From Paenibacillus sp. An7 (GTDB taxonomy: Bacteria > Bacillota > Bacilli > Paenibacillales > Paenibacillaceae): DNA of 34,419 bases. Within the stretch, counting starts at the first letter, position 1; the number at the start of each line of letters is the position of its first letter. The stretch is taken from positions 1 through 34,419 of the forward strand of contig NZ_WTWX01000007.1 in NCBI RefSeq assembly GCF_009870785.1, written 5' to 3'. The position numbers and the translations under genes are program-made. Shown piece after piece: positions 7,524 to 13,938 of the stretch. The notes below the pieces were generated by a model. The model made no database searches and was not told where the DNA came from. It worked only from the letters and a program-made list of their open reading frames with translations.

Positions 7524-9338
7524 ATGACAGACATTCAAGCAAGACAACGAAAAATTAGAAATTTTAGTATTATTGCACATATAGACCATGGTAAATCTAC
7601 TTTGGCTGACCGTATTCTAGAGTACACGGGTGCACTGACTTCGCGCGAAATGCAGGAGCAGGTACTTGACCAGATGGACCTGGAGCGGGAACGCGGGATT
7701 ACCATTAAACTGCAAGCGGTGCGACTTACTTACAAAGCAGATGACGGTGAAGAATATCTTCTTAACCTGATTGATACACCGGGACACGTCGATTTTACGT
7801 ACGAGGTATCGAGAAGTCTTGCTGCTTGTGAAGGTGCACTTCTTGTGGTGGATGCGGCACAGGGCATTGAAGCCCAGACGCTGGCGAATGTGTATTTGGC
7901 ACTTGATAATAACCTGGAGATCCTTCCGGTTATTAACAAGATTGATCTTCCAAGTGCAGACCCAGATAGGGTTAAACAGGAGATTGAAGAAGTAATTGGT
8001 CTTGACGCAAGTGATGCGGTTCTCGCTTCTGCGAAAGCAGGAATTGGAATTAAGGAGATTCTCGAGCAAGTGGTTACGGGGGTTCCTGCACCTACTGGCG
8101 ATCCAGACAAGCCGCTGAAGGCACTTATTTTCGACTCGCACTATGATCCTTATAAAGGGGTTATCGTATATATTCGCGTCGTTGACGGGAAGATCAAAGC
8201 CGGTTCGAAGATCAAGATGATGGCAACTAACAAGACTTTTGAAGTCATTGAAGTCGGTTCATTTATGCCGCGTATGACGATTGTGGACGAGCTTAACGTC
8301 GGAGATGTAGGTTTTGTCGTAGCAGGAATCAAGCATGTCGGAGATACACGTGTCGGGGATACAATTACGGATGCGAAGAACCCTGCACCAGAACCGTTGC
8401 CAGGATATCGTAAAATCAATCCGATGGTATACTGCGGTCTCTACCCAATTGAGACATCAGACTATAATGATCTACGCGAAGCATTAGAGAAGCTGCAACT
8501 TAATGATGCATCCCTCAGCTTTGAACCGGAAACGTCCAGCGCACTTGGTTTTGGTTTCCGTTGTGGATTCTTGGGACTGCTTCATATGGATGTTATTCAG
8601 GAGCGGATTGAACGAGAATTCAACATTCCACTCATTACGACAGCGCCAAGCGTTATTTACCGCATTAAGCTGACGAATGGTGAAGTGATCGAGATTGATA
8701 ACCCATCCAATTATCCGGAAATCGGGCGAATTGATCATGTCGAGGAACCATATGTAAAGGCAGATATTATTGTGCCGAATGATTATGTAGGTACAGTTAT
8801 GGAACTTTGTCAGAACAAACGTGGGGAATACGTCAACATGGAGTATCTCGATGCGAACCGTGTAACGATTACGTATGAGATTCCGCTTGCGGAAATTGTA
8901 TATGATTTCTTTGATCAGTTGAAATCTAGCACAAAGGGATATGCGTCCTACGATTATGAAGTTTGCGGGTATCGCGTGTCGAATCTCGTGAAGATGGATA
9001 TTGTGCTGAACGGAGAGCAGGTTGATGCGCTGTCCTTTATCGTTCACCGCGAACGTGCATATCAACGCGGCCGGGTTATTTGTGAGAAGCTGCGCGGACT
9101 TATTCCACGTCAAATGTTTGAGGTGCCAATTCAGGCTTCCGTAGGTACGAAAGTAGTAGCTCGGGAGACGATTAAGGCGATGCGTAAAAACGTGCTGTCT
9201 AAATGTTACGGCGGTGACATCTCACGTAAACGGAAACTGCTTGAGAAGCAAAAAGAAGGTAAAAAGCGGATGAAGCAGGTTGGTAACGTAGAGGTTCCGC
9301 AGGAAGCGTTTATGGCAGTCTTAAAAATTGATGATTAA
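7524..9338 (+). CDS. lepA: Elongation factor 4 (LepA), ribosome-associated GTPase
   Basis: LepA is a translational GTPase resembling EF-G, implicated in ribosome back-translocation and in initiation or assembly. It is 604 residues, the family's normal length. GTPase motifs are complete: AHIDHGKST (residues 18-26), DTPGH (about 82-86), NKIDLPSAD, and SAKAG. EF-G-like domains II, III and V follow, then the LepA-specific C-terminal domain with [20 protein letters not shown] near residue 570. Its own promoter lies just upstream. The last codons and the stop lie inside a 38-base perfect palindrome that seems to be its terminator. Confidence 0.97.
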   Translation: MTDIQARQRKIRNFSIIAHIDHGKSTLADRILEYTGALTSREMQEQVLDQMDLERERGITIKLQAVRLTYKADDGEEYLLNLIDTPGHVDFTYEVSRSLAACEGALLVVDAAQGIEAQTLANVYLALDNNLEILPVINKIDLPSADPDRVKQEIEEVIGLDASDAVLASAKAGIGIKEILEQVVTGVPAPTGDPDKPLKALIFDSHYDPYKGVIVYIRVVDGKIKAGSKIKMMATNKTFEVIEVGSFMPRMTIVDELNVGDVGFVVAGIKHVGDTRVGDTITDAKNPAPEPLPGYRKINPMVYCGLYPIETSDYNDLREALEKLQLNDASLSFEPETSSALGFGFRCGFLGLLHMDVIQERIEREFNIPLITTAPSVIYRIKLTNGEVIEIDNPSNYPEIGRIDHVEEPYVKADIIVPNDYVGTVMELCQNKRGEYVNMEYLDANRVTITYEIPLAEIVYDFFDQLKSSTKGYASYDYEVCGYRVSNLVKMDIVLNGEQVDALSFIVHRERAYQRGRVICEKLRGLIPRQMFEVPIQASVGTKVVARETIKAMRKNVLSKCYGGDISRKRKLLEKQKEGKKRMKQVGNVEVPQEAFMAVLKIDD

Positions 9339-9365
9339 TCATCAATTTTTAAGACGACATTTTTT
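9318..9365 (+). terminator. Perfect 38-nt palindrome across the lepA stop codon, likely terminator
   Basis: Bases 9318-9355 are a perfect inverted repeat centred on the TTAA at 9335-9338, with half-site GTCTTAAAAATTGATGATT. It encodes the last six codons of lepA and the stop. Six T follow at 9360-9365. Because there is no spacer at the centre, the RNA would form a long stem with a minimal loop and the DNA could extrude as a cruciform. A terminator is the simplest reading. Confidence 0.7.
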
Positions 9366-9371
9366 CAACTA

Positions 9372-9420
9372 CAATCATCCATTCGGTGCACCACGAAAAG
9401 TGTGCATGAATGGATGATTG
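9372..9420. repeat. Structured hairpin repeat, copy 1 (GAAAA-loop family)
   Basis: CAATCATCCATTC (9372-9384) pairs perfectly with GAATGGATGATTG (9408-9420). Inside come a GG/T internal loop, TGCA/TGCA, a bulged C, CAC/GTG and a GAAAA loop. A 35-base core (9378-9412) is repeated exactly 48 bases later. There is no T run after it, so it does not look like an ordinary terminator. Function unknown. Confidence 0.6.
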
Positions 9421-9425
9421 AACGG

Positions 9426-9460
9426 TCCATTCGGTGCACCACGAAAAGTGTGCATGAATG
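9426..9460. repeat. Structured hairpin repeat, copy 2
   Basis: Exact 35-base copy of 9378-9412, with the same internal loop, bulged C and GAAAA loop; its outer stem is shorter (CATTC 9428-9432 with GAATG 9456-9460). Both copies are enclosed by ACTACAATC (9368-9376) and GATTGTAGT (9472-9480), which are perfectly complementary and could close a larger structure that competes with the base of copy 1. Confidence 0.6.
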
Positions 9461-9500
9461 AATAATTGTACGATTGTAGTCTTTTCATGGTAAGCATTCA

Positions 9501-9529
9501 AAGGAAAGCCGCTCTGGCTTTCCTTTTTT
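9501..9529 (+). terminator. Intrinsic terminator before hemW
   Basis: AAGGAAAGCC (9501-9510) pairs with GGCTTTCCTT (9516-9525), loop GCTCT, T run to 9529. It could be a second terminator for lepA or end a short RNA carrying the hairpin repeats. A TATAAT at 9531-9536 directly after it may be a hemW -10 element, but no -35 is clear. Confidence 0.75.
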
Positions 9530-9588
9530 CTATAATAACGATACAATGTTTCCTTACACGATGTATAAATATAAGGGGGTATACCCGC

Positions 9589-10770
9589 GTGACTCATGAG
9601 AAGCTAGCTGGGCAACAATCCGCACCTCAAGCGGTGTATATTCATATTCCTTTTTGCACCAATAAATGTTTCTACTGTGACTTCAACTCGTATGTTCTGA
9701 AAGATCAGCCGGTTATGAAATATTTAGAAGCGCTCGAGCGGGAGATGGAATATACAGTAACACAAACGCCTCCGGGTGAGATTAAAACGATTTTTGTCGG
9801 GGGAGGTACGCCGACTGTACTAAAACCAGATGAAATGGCTTATTTTTTGAAAACAGTTCGTACGTATTTCCCTAACTGGTCAGATGACATTGAATTCTCA
9901 ATGGAAGCAAATCCAGGTACGACGGATCTAGAGAAAATGGCAGTAATGAAAGAAGGCGGAGTTAACCGGGTTAGTTTTGGAGTACAAGCTTTCCAAAATG
10001 AACTATTAACAGGGATTGGCCGTATCCATAATACAGATGATGTCTATCGCAGTCTTGAAAATGCACGCAAAACCGGTCTGACTAACCTTTCTATTGATTT
10101 AATGTTTGGTTTGCCAAATCAGACGGTAGAGATGCTTTCTGACAGTATTACACGTGCGCTGGAACTGGAACTTCCTCATTATTCAATCTATGGACTTAAA
10201 GTAGAAGAGAATACTTTATTCCACACCATGTTCCAAAAGAATCAGCTGCCGCTGCCAAGTGAAGATCATGAACTTCAAATGTATCTCTTGTTAATGGAAC
10301 GTATGAAGGAAGCGGGATACAATCAGTATGAGATTAGTAACTTTGCCAAACCAGGTAAAGAAAGCCGTCATAATATCACTTATTGGAGAAATGAAGATTA
10401 TTATGGTCTTGGAGCGGGAGCTCATGGATACGTTCATAGACAACGTCATATGAATATTCGCGGGGTTAATCCTTATAATGAAGCGACCGAAAAAGGACTG
10501 CCGCGCCTAGAAACTTTTACGATCTCTAAAGAAGAAGCGATGGAAGATTTCTTGATGGTAGGACTCCGTATGCTGGAGGGTGTCTCAAGTACACGATTTG
10601 AACAGCAATTTAATGTGAAGTTGGAAGACATATTTGCAAAACCGCTGCATAAAATGTTGCATGCAGGGCTCTTGGAAGCGGAAGGCGACATGTATCGCTT
10701 AAGCAGCCAGGGAGTCCTGTACGGGAATGAAGTGTTTGCTGAATTCATAGGTGCGATAACCGTTAAATAA
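9589..10770 (+). CDS. hemW: Radical SAM heme chaperone HemW (formerly annotated coproporphyrinogen oxidase-like)
   Basis: HemW binds heme and a 4Fe-4S cluster and is thought to deliver heme to membrane proteins; it was long called HemN-like. The cluster motif CTNKCFYC (C23, C27, C30) lies in the N-terminal radical SAM barrel after YIHIPFC, followed by FVGGGTPTVL and later SIDLMFGLPNQ. A C-terminal HemN-like domain includes the GLGAGAHGY segment. I chose GTG 9589 because AAGGGGGT (9573-9580) precedes it, giving 393 residues; the frame stays open upstream to 9466, but that part runs through a terminator and repeats and is not protein-like. It follows lepA as in B. subtilis. Confidence 0.92.
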   Translation: MTHEKLAGQQSAPQAVYIHIPFCTNKCFYCDFNSYVLKDQPVMKYLEALEREMEYTVTQTPPGEIKTIFVGGGTPTVLKPDEMAYFLKTVRTYFPNWSDDIEFSMEANPGTTDLEKMAVMKEGGVNRVSFGVQAFQNELLTGIGRIHNTDDVYRSLENARKTGLTNLSIDLMFGLPNQTVEMLSDSITRALELELPHYSIYGLKVEENTLFHTMFQKNQLPLPSEDHELQMYLLLMERMKEAGYNQYEISNFAKPGKESRHNITYWRNEDYYGLGAGAHGYVHRQRHMNIRGVNPYNEATEKGLPRLETFTISKEEAMEDFLMVGLRMLEGVSSTRFEQQFNVKLEDIFAKPLHKMLHAGLLEAEGDMYRLSSQGVLYGNEVFAEFIGAITVK

Positions 10771-10774
10771 TATC

Positions 10775-10803
10775 TTGAACTTCTATGCGTCATGTTGTAT
10801 ATT
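10775..10803 (+). promoter_or_regulatory. Sigma-A type promoter of the acetyltransferase gene
   Basis: TTGAAC (10775-10780), 17 bases, TATATT (10798-10803), starting 5 bases after the hemW stop codon. The coding start is 43 bases downstream. Confidence 0.55.
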
Positions 10804-10845
10804 TATACAAATGTTGACGGATCGTACATAGGAGGAGAGAAAATC

Positions 10846-11310
10846 ATGACCGCGGTATGCAGAAAAGCGTCGCCCGAAGATGTTGATTCATTATACCTAA
10901 TGATTAAAGGCTATGCAGAGAGAGGAATTATGCTTCCCCGCTCGCGAGACGTGCTCGAGAGGCAGATCGATCTTTTTGTTGTGGCTGAAGTCGATGGAAA
11001 CGTCGTTGGATGCGGCTCTTTATGCCAATTGGGGAATGATCTGGTGGAAGTCAGATCGCTTGGAATCTCGGAGGGTCACAAAGGCCAAGGGATCGGTTCC
11101 TTGCTGTTAGACAAACTCGTAGAGGAAGCCAGAGAACTTCAAATACCGAAAATCATGGCTCTTACGTATGAGGTGTCTTTTTTCGAAAAGAATGGTTTCG
11201 TTATTGTAAGCAAAGAGATTTTTCCAGAAAAGGTATGGACGGATTGCGTTCACTGTAGTAAACAGAGTTGCTGTGACGAAATTGCCGTATTAAAAATACT
11301 AAGTGAATAG
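10846..11310 (+). CDS. GNAT-family N-acetyltransferase, possibly short ArgA-like N-acetylglutamate synthase
   Basis: The protein transfers an acetyl group from acetyl-CoA; the substrate is not certain. It is 154 residues. The acetyl-CoA binding motif is EVRSLGISEGHKGQGIGSLL (residues 69-86), and the C-terminal YEVSFFEKNGF is the usual GNAT motif B region. A cysteine-rich tail, DCVHCSKQSCCDEIAV (C134, C137, C142, C143), is like that of stand-alone N-acetylglutamate synthase-type acetyltransferases in Gram-positive bacteria, so arginine synthesis is a reasonable guess, based on memory of the family. ATG 10846 has GGAGGA (10831-10836) upstream; an open frame from 10792 overlaps the proposed promoter. 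No arginine genes are nearby. Confidence 0.82.
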   Translation: MTAVCRKASPEDVDSLYLMIKGYAERGIMLPRSRDVLERQIDLFVVAEVDGNVVGCGSLCQLGNDLVEVRSLGISEGHKGQGIGSLLLDKLVEEARELQIPKIMALTYEVSFFEKNGFVIVSKEIFPEKVWTDCVHCSKQSCCDEIAVLKILSE

Positions 11311-11442
11311 AAGCAAATCATTGAGCTGCGGGGGGGAAGAAACGTTTTTATTCTGATCTCCTTTGCGGCTATTATGCATCTAAAACCTGTATTTTGTTCG
11401 AGTTGAAATTGTGATAAATGTAACAGACGTCTCATGAGCGGC

Positions 11443-11451
11443 TGATATAGT
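11443..11451 (+). promoter_or_regulatory. Possible extended -10 promoter of the small membrane protein gene
   Basis: TGATATAGT contains an extended TGn followed by TATAGT (11446-11451). No good -35 is visible at 17 bases. The small gene starts 47 bases later. Weak evidence. The rest of the spacer 11311-11497 shows nothing else. Confidence 0.3.
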
Positions 11452-11497
11452 AGGAGGGTGTATTTACTAATACCGTCTGAAAAGGAGATAACGCTCT

Positions 11498-11659
11498 ATG
11501 CAGATGCTTGCATATATTGGTCTGATCGGCAGTGCTATTTTTTTCTTTTTCATCTTATTATCAATGATCCTGGAAAAATGGAATAAAAAATTGCTTACAC
11601 TTGGTCTGCTTGTGTTTATCACTATTTTTGCAATCAGTGCGGGTATAGGTGTGAGTTAG
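11498..11659 (+). CDS. Small two-helix membrane protein of unknown function (53 residues)
   Basis: I do not recognise the family. The reading frame encodes 53 residues beginning MQMLAYIGLIGSAIFFFF and ending in TAG. Two hydrophobic helices (about residues 4-24 and 32-51) are joined by a short positive turn (EKWNKK), so an antiparallel hairpin in the membrane is likely. AAAGGAG (11481-11487) lies ten bases before the ATG, a good ribosome site, and a terminator-like stem follows the stop. These flanking signals, not homology, support it as a real gene. Its position just before the CIRCE operator of hrcA might be chance. It is below the usual length cut-off and may be missed by annotation. Confidence 0.7.
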   Translation: MQMLAYIGLIGSAIFFFFILLSMILEKWNKKLLTLGLLVFITIFAISAGIGVS

Positions 11660-11672
11660 GCAGCTGAAAAGT

Positions 11673-11713
11673 CCAAACCGACTTGACAACGTTCAGGTCT
11701 GTTTGGTATTTTT
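11673..11713 (+). terminator. Terminator of the small membrane protein gene, overlapping the hrcA promoter
   Basis: CCAAAC(C)GAC (11673-11682) pairs with GTC(T)GTTTGG (11697-11706), followed by TATTTTT. Its loop begins with TTGACA, the proposed -35 element of the heat-shock operon, and its T tract is the proposed -10. Confidence 0.65.
11683..11712 (+). promoter_or_regulatory. Sigma-A type promoter of the hrcA-grpE-dnaK-dnaJ operon
   Basis: Consensus TTGACA (11683-11688), 18 bases, TATTTT (11707-11712). Transcription would start near 11719, just before the CIRCE operator, the usual arrangement for HrcA repression. Confidence 0.6.
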
Positions 11714-11723
11714 GTATTATTGA

Positions 11724-11750
11724 TTAGCACTCGTTAGAGTTGAGTGCTAA
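11724..11750. promoter_or_regulatory. CIRCE operator, HrcA binding site
   Basis: TTAGCACTC (11724-11732), nine bases, GAGTGCTAA (11742-11750): a perfect match to the CIRCE consensus. HrcA binds it and represses transcription of the dnaK operon until heat shock; GroE assists HrcA in Bacillus. It is the only CIRCE in this window. Confidence 0.97.
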
Positions 11751-11791
11751 CGATAAAAAACACCACATTTAATTTAGGGAGGGGCACACGT

Positions 11792-12823
11792 ATGTTAACC
11801 GAGCGACAACGACTGATTTTGAATGCTATTGTTGACGATTATATCCGTTCGGCGGAACCCGTGGGATCCCGTAGCATTTCAAAAAGGGGCGATGTTGGAT
11901 ATAGTCCGGCAACAATCCGTAACGAAATGTCTGACCTGGAGGAAATGGGATTTTTGGAGCAGCCGCATACATCTGCCGGCCGCATTCCTTCACATAAAGG
12001 ATATCGTTATTATGTTGACCATTTGGTTCCTTGGAATGAAACGGAGCCCTCTGAGCTGCAACAGCTCAAATCTTTTTTCGCTGAAAAATTAAATGCGATG
12101 GAACAAGTGATACAGCATGCTTCGACCATCCTATCTCATATGACCAGTTATACTTCCATCCTGCTGGGTCCAGAGGTGTTTCATACCTCGCTTCGTCATT
12201 TTCAGCTTTTACCGCTGGGTGAGAATTTAGCAGTGGCGATTATTGTAACCAGCACAGGCCAAGTGGAGAATAAGACAGTAAGTCTTCCTCCCGGCATTCC
12301 ATTATCAGAAATGGAGCGAGTAGTGAATCTGCTGAACAGCAAACTGGTGGGAGTACCTTTATATAAATTGAAAGCTAGACTGCACACCGAGATTGCAAAA
12401 GAGATGGAGAAACATATCTCTCATTACGAAGGTTTCATGCACCTGCTTGACTCGGCACTCGATGGAGAATCTGAACATCGTCTTTATCTCAGCGGCACAA
12501 CGAATATGCTTAACCAGCCGGAGTTTAGAGATGTGGAGAAAGTTAAAGATATTTTTGATCTTTTGGAAGAGACTCCGACTATGTTGAAAATGATGACACC
12601 TAAGATGGGTACAACAGGTGTACAGGTTCGGATTGGCACCGAGAATAAGCATGAGGCTTTCTCGAATTGCAGTCTGATTACAGCTACTTATTCTGTAGAA
12701 GGTGAGGCACTTGGAACCATTGGAATCTTGGGACCGACTCGTATGGAATATGCGAAAGTGATCAGTATTCTTAATGTGTTATCTAAAGATTTGACCGCCG
12801 TGTTAACGCATCGTTTTAAATAA
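11792..12823 (+). CDS. hrcA: Heat-inducible transcription repressor HrcA
   Basis: HrcA binds CIRCE and represses class I heat-shock genes, here its own operon. It is 343 residues, the normal length. The N-terminal winged helix-turn-helix covers about residues 1-75 (VDDYIRSAEPVGSRSISK, YSPATIRNEMSDLEEMGFLEQPHTSAGRIPS). The rest is the GAF-like dimerisation domain, ending in GTIGILGPTRMEYAKVIS, a family signature. ATG 11792 is preceded by GGGAGGGG (11777-11784); an in-frame start at 11744 lies inside the CIRCE and is unlikely. It is the first gene of the operon, as in B. subtilis. Confidence 0.96.
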   Translation: MLTERQRLILNAIVDDYIRSAEPVGSRSISKRGDVGYSPATIRNEMSDLEEMGFLEQPHTSAGRIPSHKGYRYYVDHLVPWNETEPSELQQLKSFFAEKLNAMEQVIQHASTILSHMTSYTSILLGPEVFHTSLRHFQLLPLGENLAVAIIVTSTGQVENKTVSLPPGIPLSEMERVVNLLNSKLVGVPLYKLKARLHTEIAKEMEKHISHYEGFMHLLDSALDGESEHRLYLSGTTNMLNQPEFRDVEKVKDIFDLLEETPTMLKMMTPKMGTTGVQVRIGTENKHEAFSNCSLITATYSVEGEALGTIGILGPTRMEYAKVISILNVLSKDLTAVLTHRFK

Positions 12824-12855
12824 TTGTGATGAGAAATAGTCAGTTGGTAATTCTA

Positions 12856-12903
12856 AATCTTGTCTTCTTTTAAATATAGGTTGTGTTTAGAATAGACAAG
12901 ATT
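12856..12903 (+). other. Intergenic hairpin between hrcA and grpE (first)
   Basis: AATCTTGTCT (12856-12865) and AGACAAGATT (12894-12903) are perfect complements around a 28-base AT-rich loop. There is no T run after it. It might be an mRNA processing or stability element; in B. subtilis the operon transcript is, as I recall, processed in this spacer. Confidence 0.5.
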
Positions 12904-12927
12904 CGATTAATAATGAAATCTATGGAC

Positions 12928-12977
12928 TAACGCAGGTCTGTATCGCTCTTATGTGGAATGAATAGAGGACCGCGTTA
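12928..12977 (+). other. Intergenic hairpin between hrcA and grpE (second)
   Basis: TAACGCAGGTC (12928-12938) pairs with GACCGCGTTA (12968-12977), ten base pairs with one bulged A, around a 29-base loop. It ends 27 bases before the grpE ribosome binding site, so it would shield the 5' end of a grpE-dnaK transcript produced by cleavage. Confidence 0.5.
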
Positions 12978-13019
12978 TCAGAGCAGTGGATTTATTCCTA
13001 TTTTAAGGAGGTGAACATC

Positions 13020-13616
13020 TTGAAAGATGAACAAACATTTGTAGACAAAGAAGAAAACACTCCGCAAGAAAACGTAGTGAATGAAGCCGATCAAGCTGCA
13101 GAAGAACAAAACCCGGTGAATGATTCTGTTGAATCAGCACAGGAGGAAACGGAAGCAGAGGTACTTGATCCTGAAACTGCTAAATTCAAAGCACTCGCTG
13201 AAGAGAACGAGAAACGTTACCTACGTACGCAAGCTGATTTCGATAACTTCCGTCGCCGTACTCAAAAGGAGAAGGAAGACCTAGCGAAGTATGCTACGAC
13301 GAAGCTAATCACTGAACTTGTACCTGTCATTGATAACTTTGAACGTGCGATGAGCACTGCTGATTCTAATACAGATACTGACTCCTTGATTAAAGGAGTG
13401 AACATGATCTTCCGCCAGCTGGAGGGTGTCCTCGGAGCGGAGGGTCTTACTGTTATGAACACGGTGGGTCAGCCGTTTAATCCGGAATTCCACCAAGCCA
13501 TCATGCAGGTTGAAAGTGATGAGTATGAGGAAGGTATCGTAGTGGAAGAAGTACAAAAAGGCTACATGATTAAAGATAGAGTACTTCGCCCTGCGATGGT
13601 TAAAGTAAGTATGTAA
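13020..13616 (+). CDS. grpE: Nucleotide exchange factor GrpE
   Basis: GrpE releases ADP from DnaK and so drives the chaperone cycle in the cytoplasm. The protein is 198 residues. Residues 1-50 are acidic and probably disordered, the long dimerising coiled coil follows (KFKALAEENEKRYLRTQADFDNFRRRTQKEKEDLAKYA), and the C-terminal beta domain contains FNPEFHQAIMQVE and KGYMIKDRVLRPAMVKVS, the family signature. I chose TTG 13020 because AAGGAGG (13005-13011) lies eight bases upstream; a GTG at 13011 overlaps that site. The TTG start may limit translation relative to dnaK. Confidence 0.95.
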   Translation: MKDEQTFVDKEENTPQENVVNEADQAAEEQNPVNDSVESAQEETEAEVLDPETAKFKALAEENEKRYLRTQADFDNFRRRTQKEKEDLAKYATTKLITELVPVIDNFERAMSTADSNTDTDSLIKGVNMIFRQLEGVLGAEGLTVMNTVGQPFNPEFHQAIMQVESDEYEEGIVVEEVQKGYMIKDRVLRPAMVKVSM

Positions 13617-13661
13617 AATCAATTATCCTTGCCATTCGAAAGAATGGCGAAATAATTGATT
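13617..13661 (+). other. Hairpin with GAAA loop directly after grpE
   Basis: AATCAATTAT (13617-13626) pairs perfectly with ATAATTGATT (13652-13661), and inside a 4x3 internal loop GCCATTC (13631-13637) pairs with GAATGGC (13642-13648) around a GAAA tetraloop. It begins one base after the grpE stop codon. No T run follows, so it is more likely a stability or processing element than a terminator. The spacer 13617-13938 (322 bases) holds this, the hairpin at 13676 and the repeat series, with no gene. Confidence 0.55.
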
Positions 13662-13675
13662 GACAAAAAACTTGT

Positions 13676-13720
13676 ATGAACATTTCGGTGCCAGTCGAAA
13701 AGACTGCATGAAATGTTTAT
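13676..13720. repeat. Structured hairpin repeat, copy 3 (GAAAA-loop family)
   Basis: AACATTTC (13679-13686) pairs with GAAATGTT (13710-13717), extendable to 11 pairs. Inside are the same GG/T internal loop, TGC/GCA, bulged C and GAAAA loop as in the copies at 9372 and 9426. The apical stem is AGTC/GACT here instead of A-CAC/GTGT, so paired bases differ in a compensated way while the loops are unchanged. Confidence 0.55.
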
Positions 13721-13823
13721 ACTCTGTGTTTGAATGTTTTAGATTTTTTTAATCTTTAATGTTTTAACATTTTGAATGTCTTACATGTATTACTTAAATG
13801 TTCTAAACGTGTTCAACGTTTTA
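13712..13823. repeat. Series of AATGTTTTA-like repeats upstream of dnaK
   Basis: AATGTTTAT at 13712, AATGTTTTA at 13733 and 13758, AATGTCTTA at 13775, AATGTTCTA at 13797 and AACGTTTTA at 13815: six related 9-mers on one strand spaced 17-25 bases (mean about 21). AATGTT/AACATT (13758-13771) is also palindromic. Could be a binding-site array or a decayed repeat; the AT-rich background makes chance matches likely for some. Confidence 0.4.
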
Positions 13824-13938
13824 CATGATTATAGATTTCCAATAAATAATTCGGGGTAAGTCACTGACTTTCTACGAATGATATACATTGAATAAAAGGG
13901 CCTTGAAAGCCTGCACATACAGAAGGAGGATATTATCC

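Noticed and set aside
7617..8141. Minus-strand open frames inside lepA (also 8484-9113)
   Set aside because: Shadows of a clear 604-residue LepA; no start signals.
9378..9460. Tandem repeats after lepA as a CRISPR array
   Set aside because: Only two copies, each itself a hairpin, with a 13-base gap and no cas genes.
9372..9460. Tandem hairpins as a guanidine-II (mini-ykkC) riboswitch
   Set aside because: That class needs two small stems with ACGR loops upstream of an efflux gene; here the loops are GAAAA and the next gene is hemW behind a terminator.
13660..13688. Sigma-A promoter for dnaK starting at TTGACA (13660-13665)
   Set aside because: No acceptable -10 at 16-18 bases, and the TTGACA overlaps a hairpin arm.
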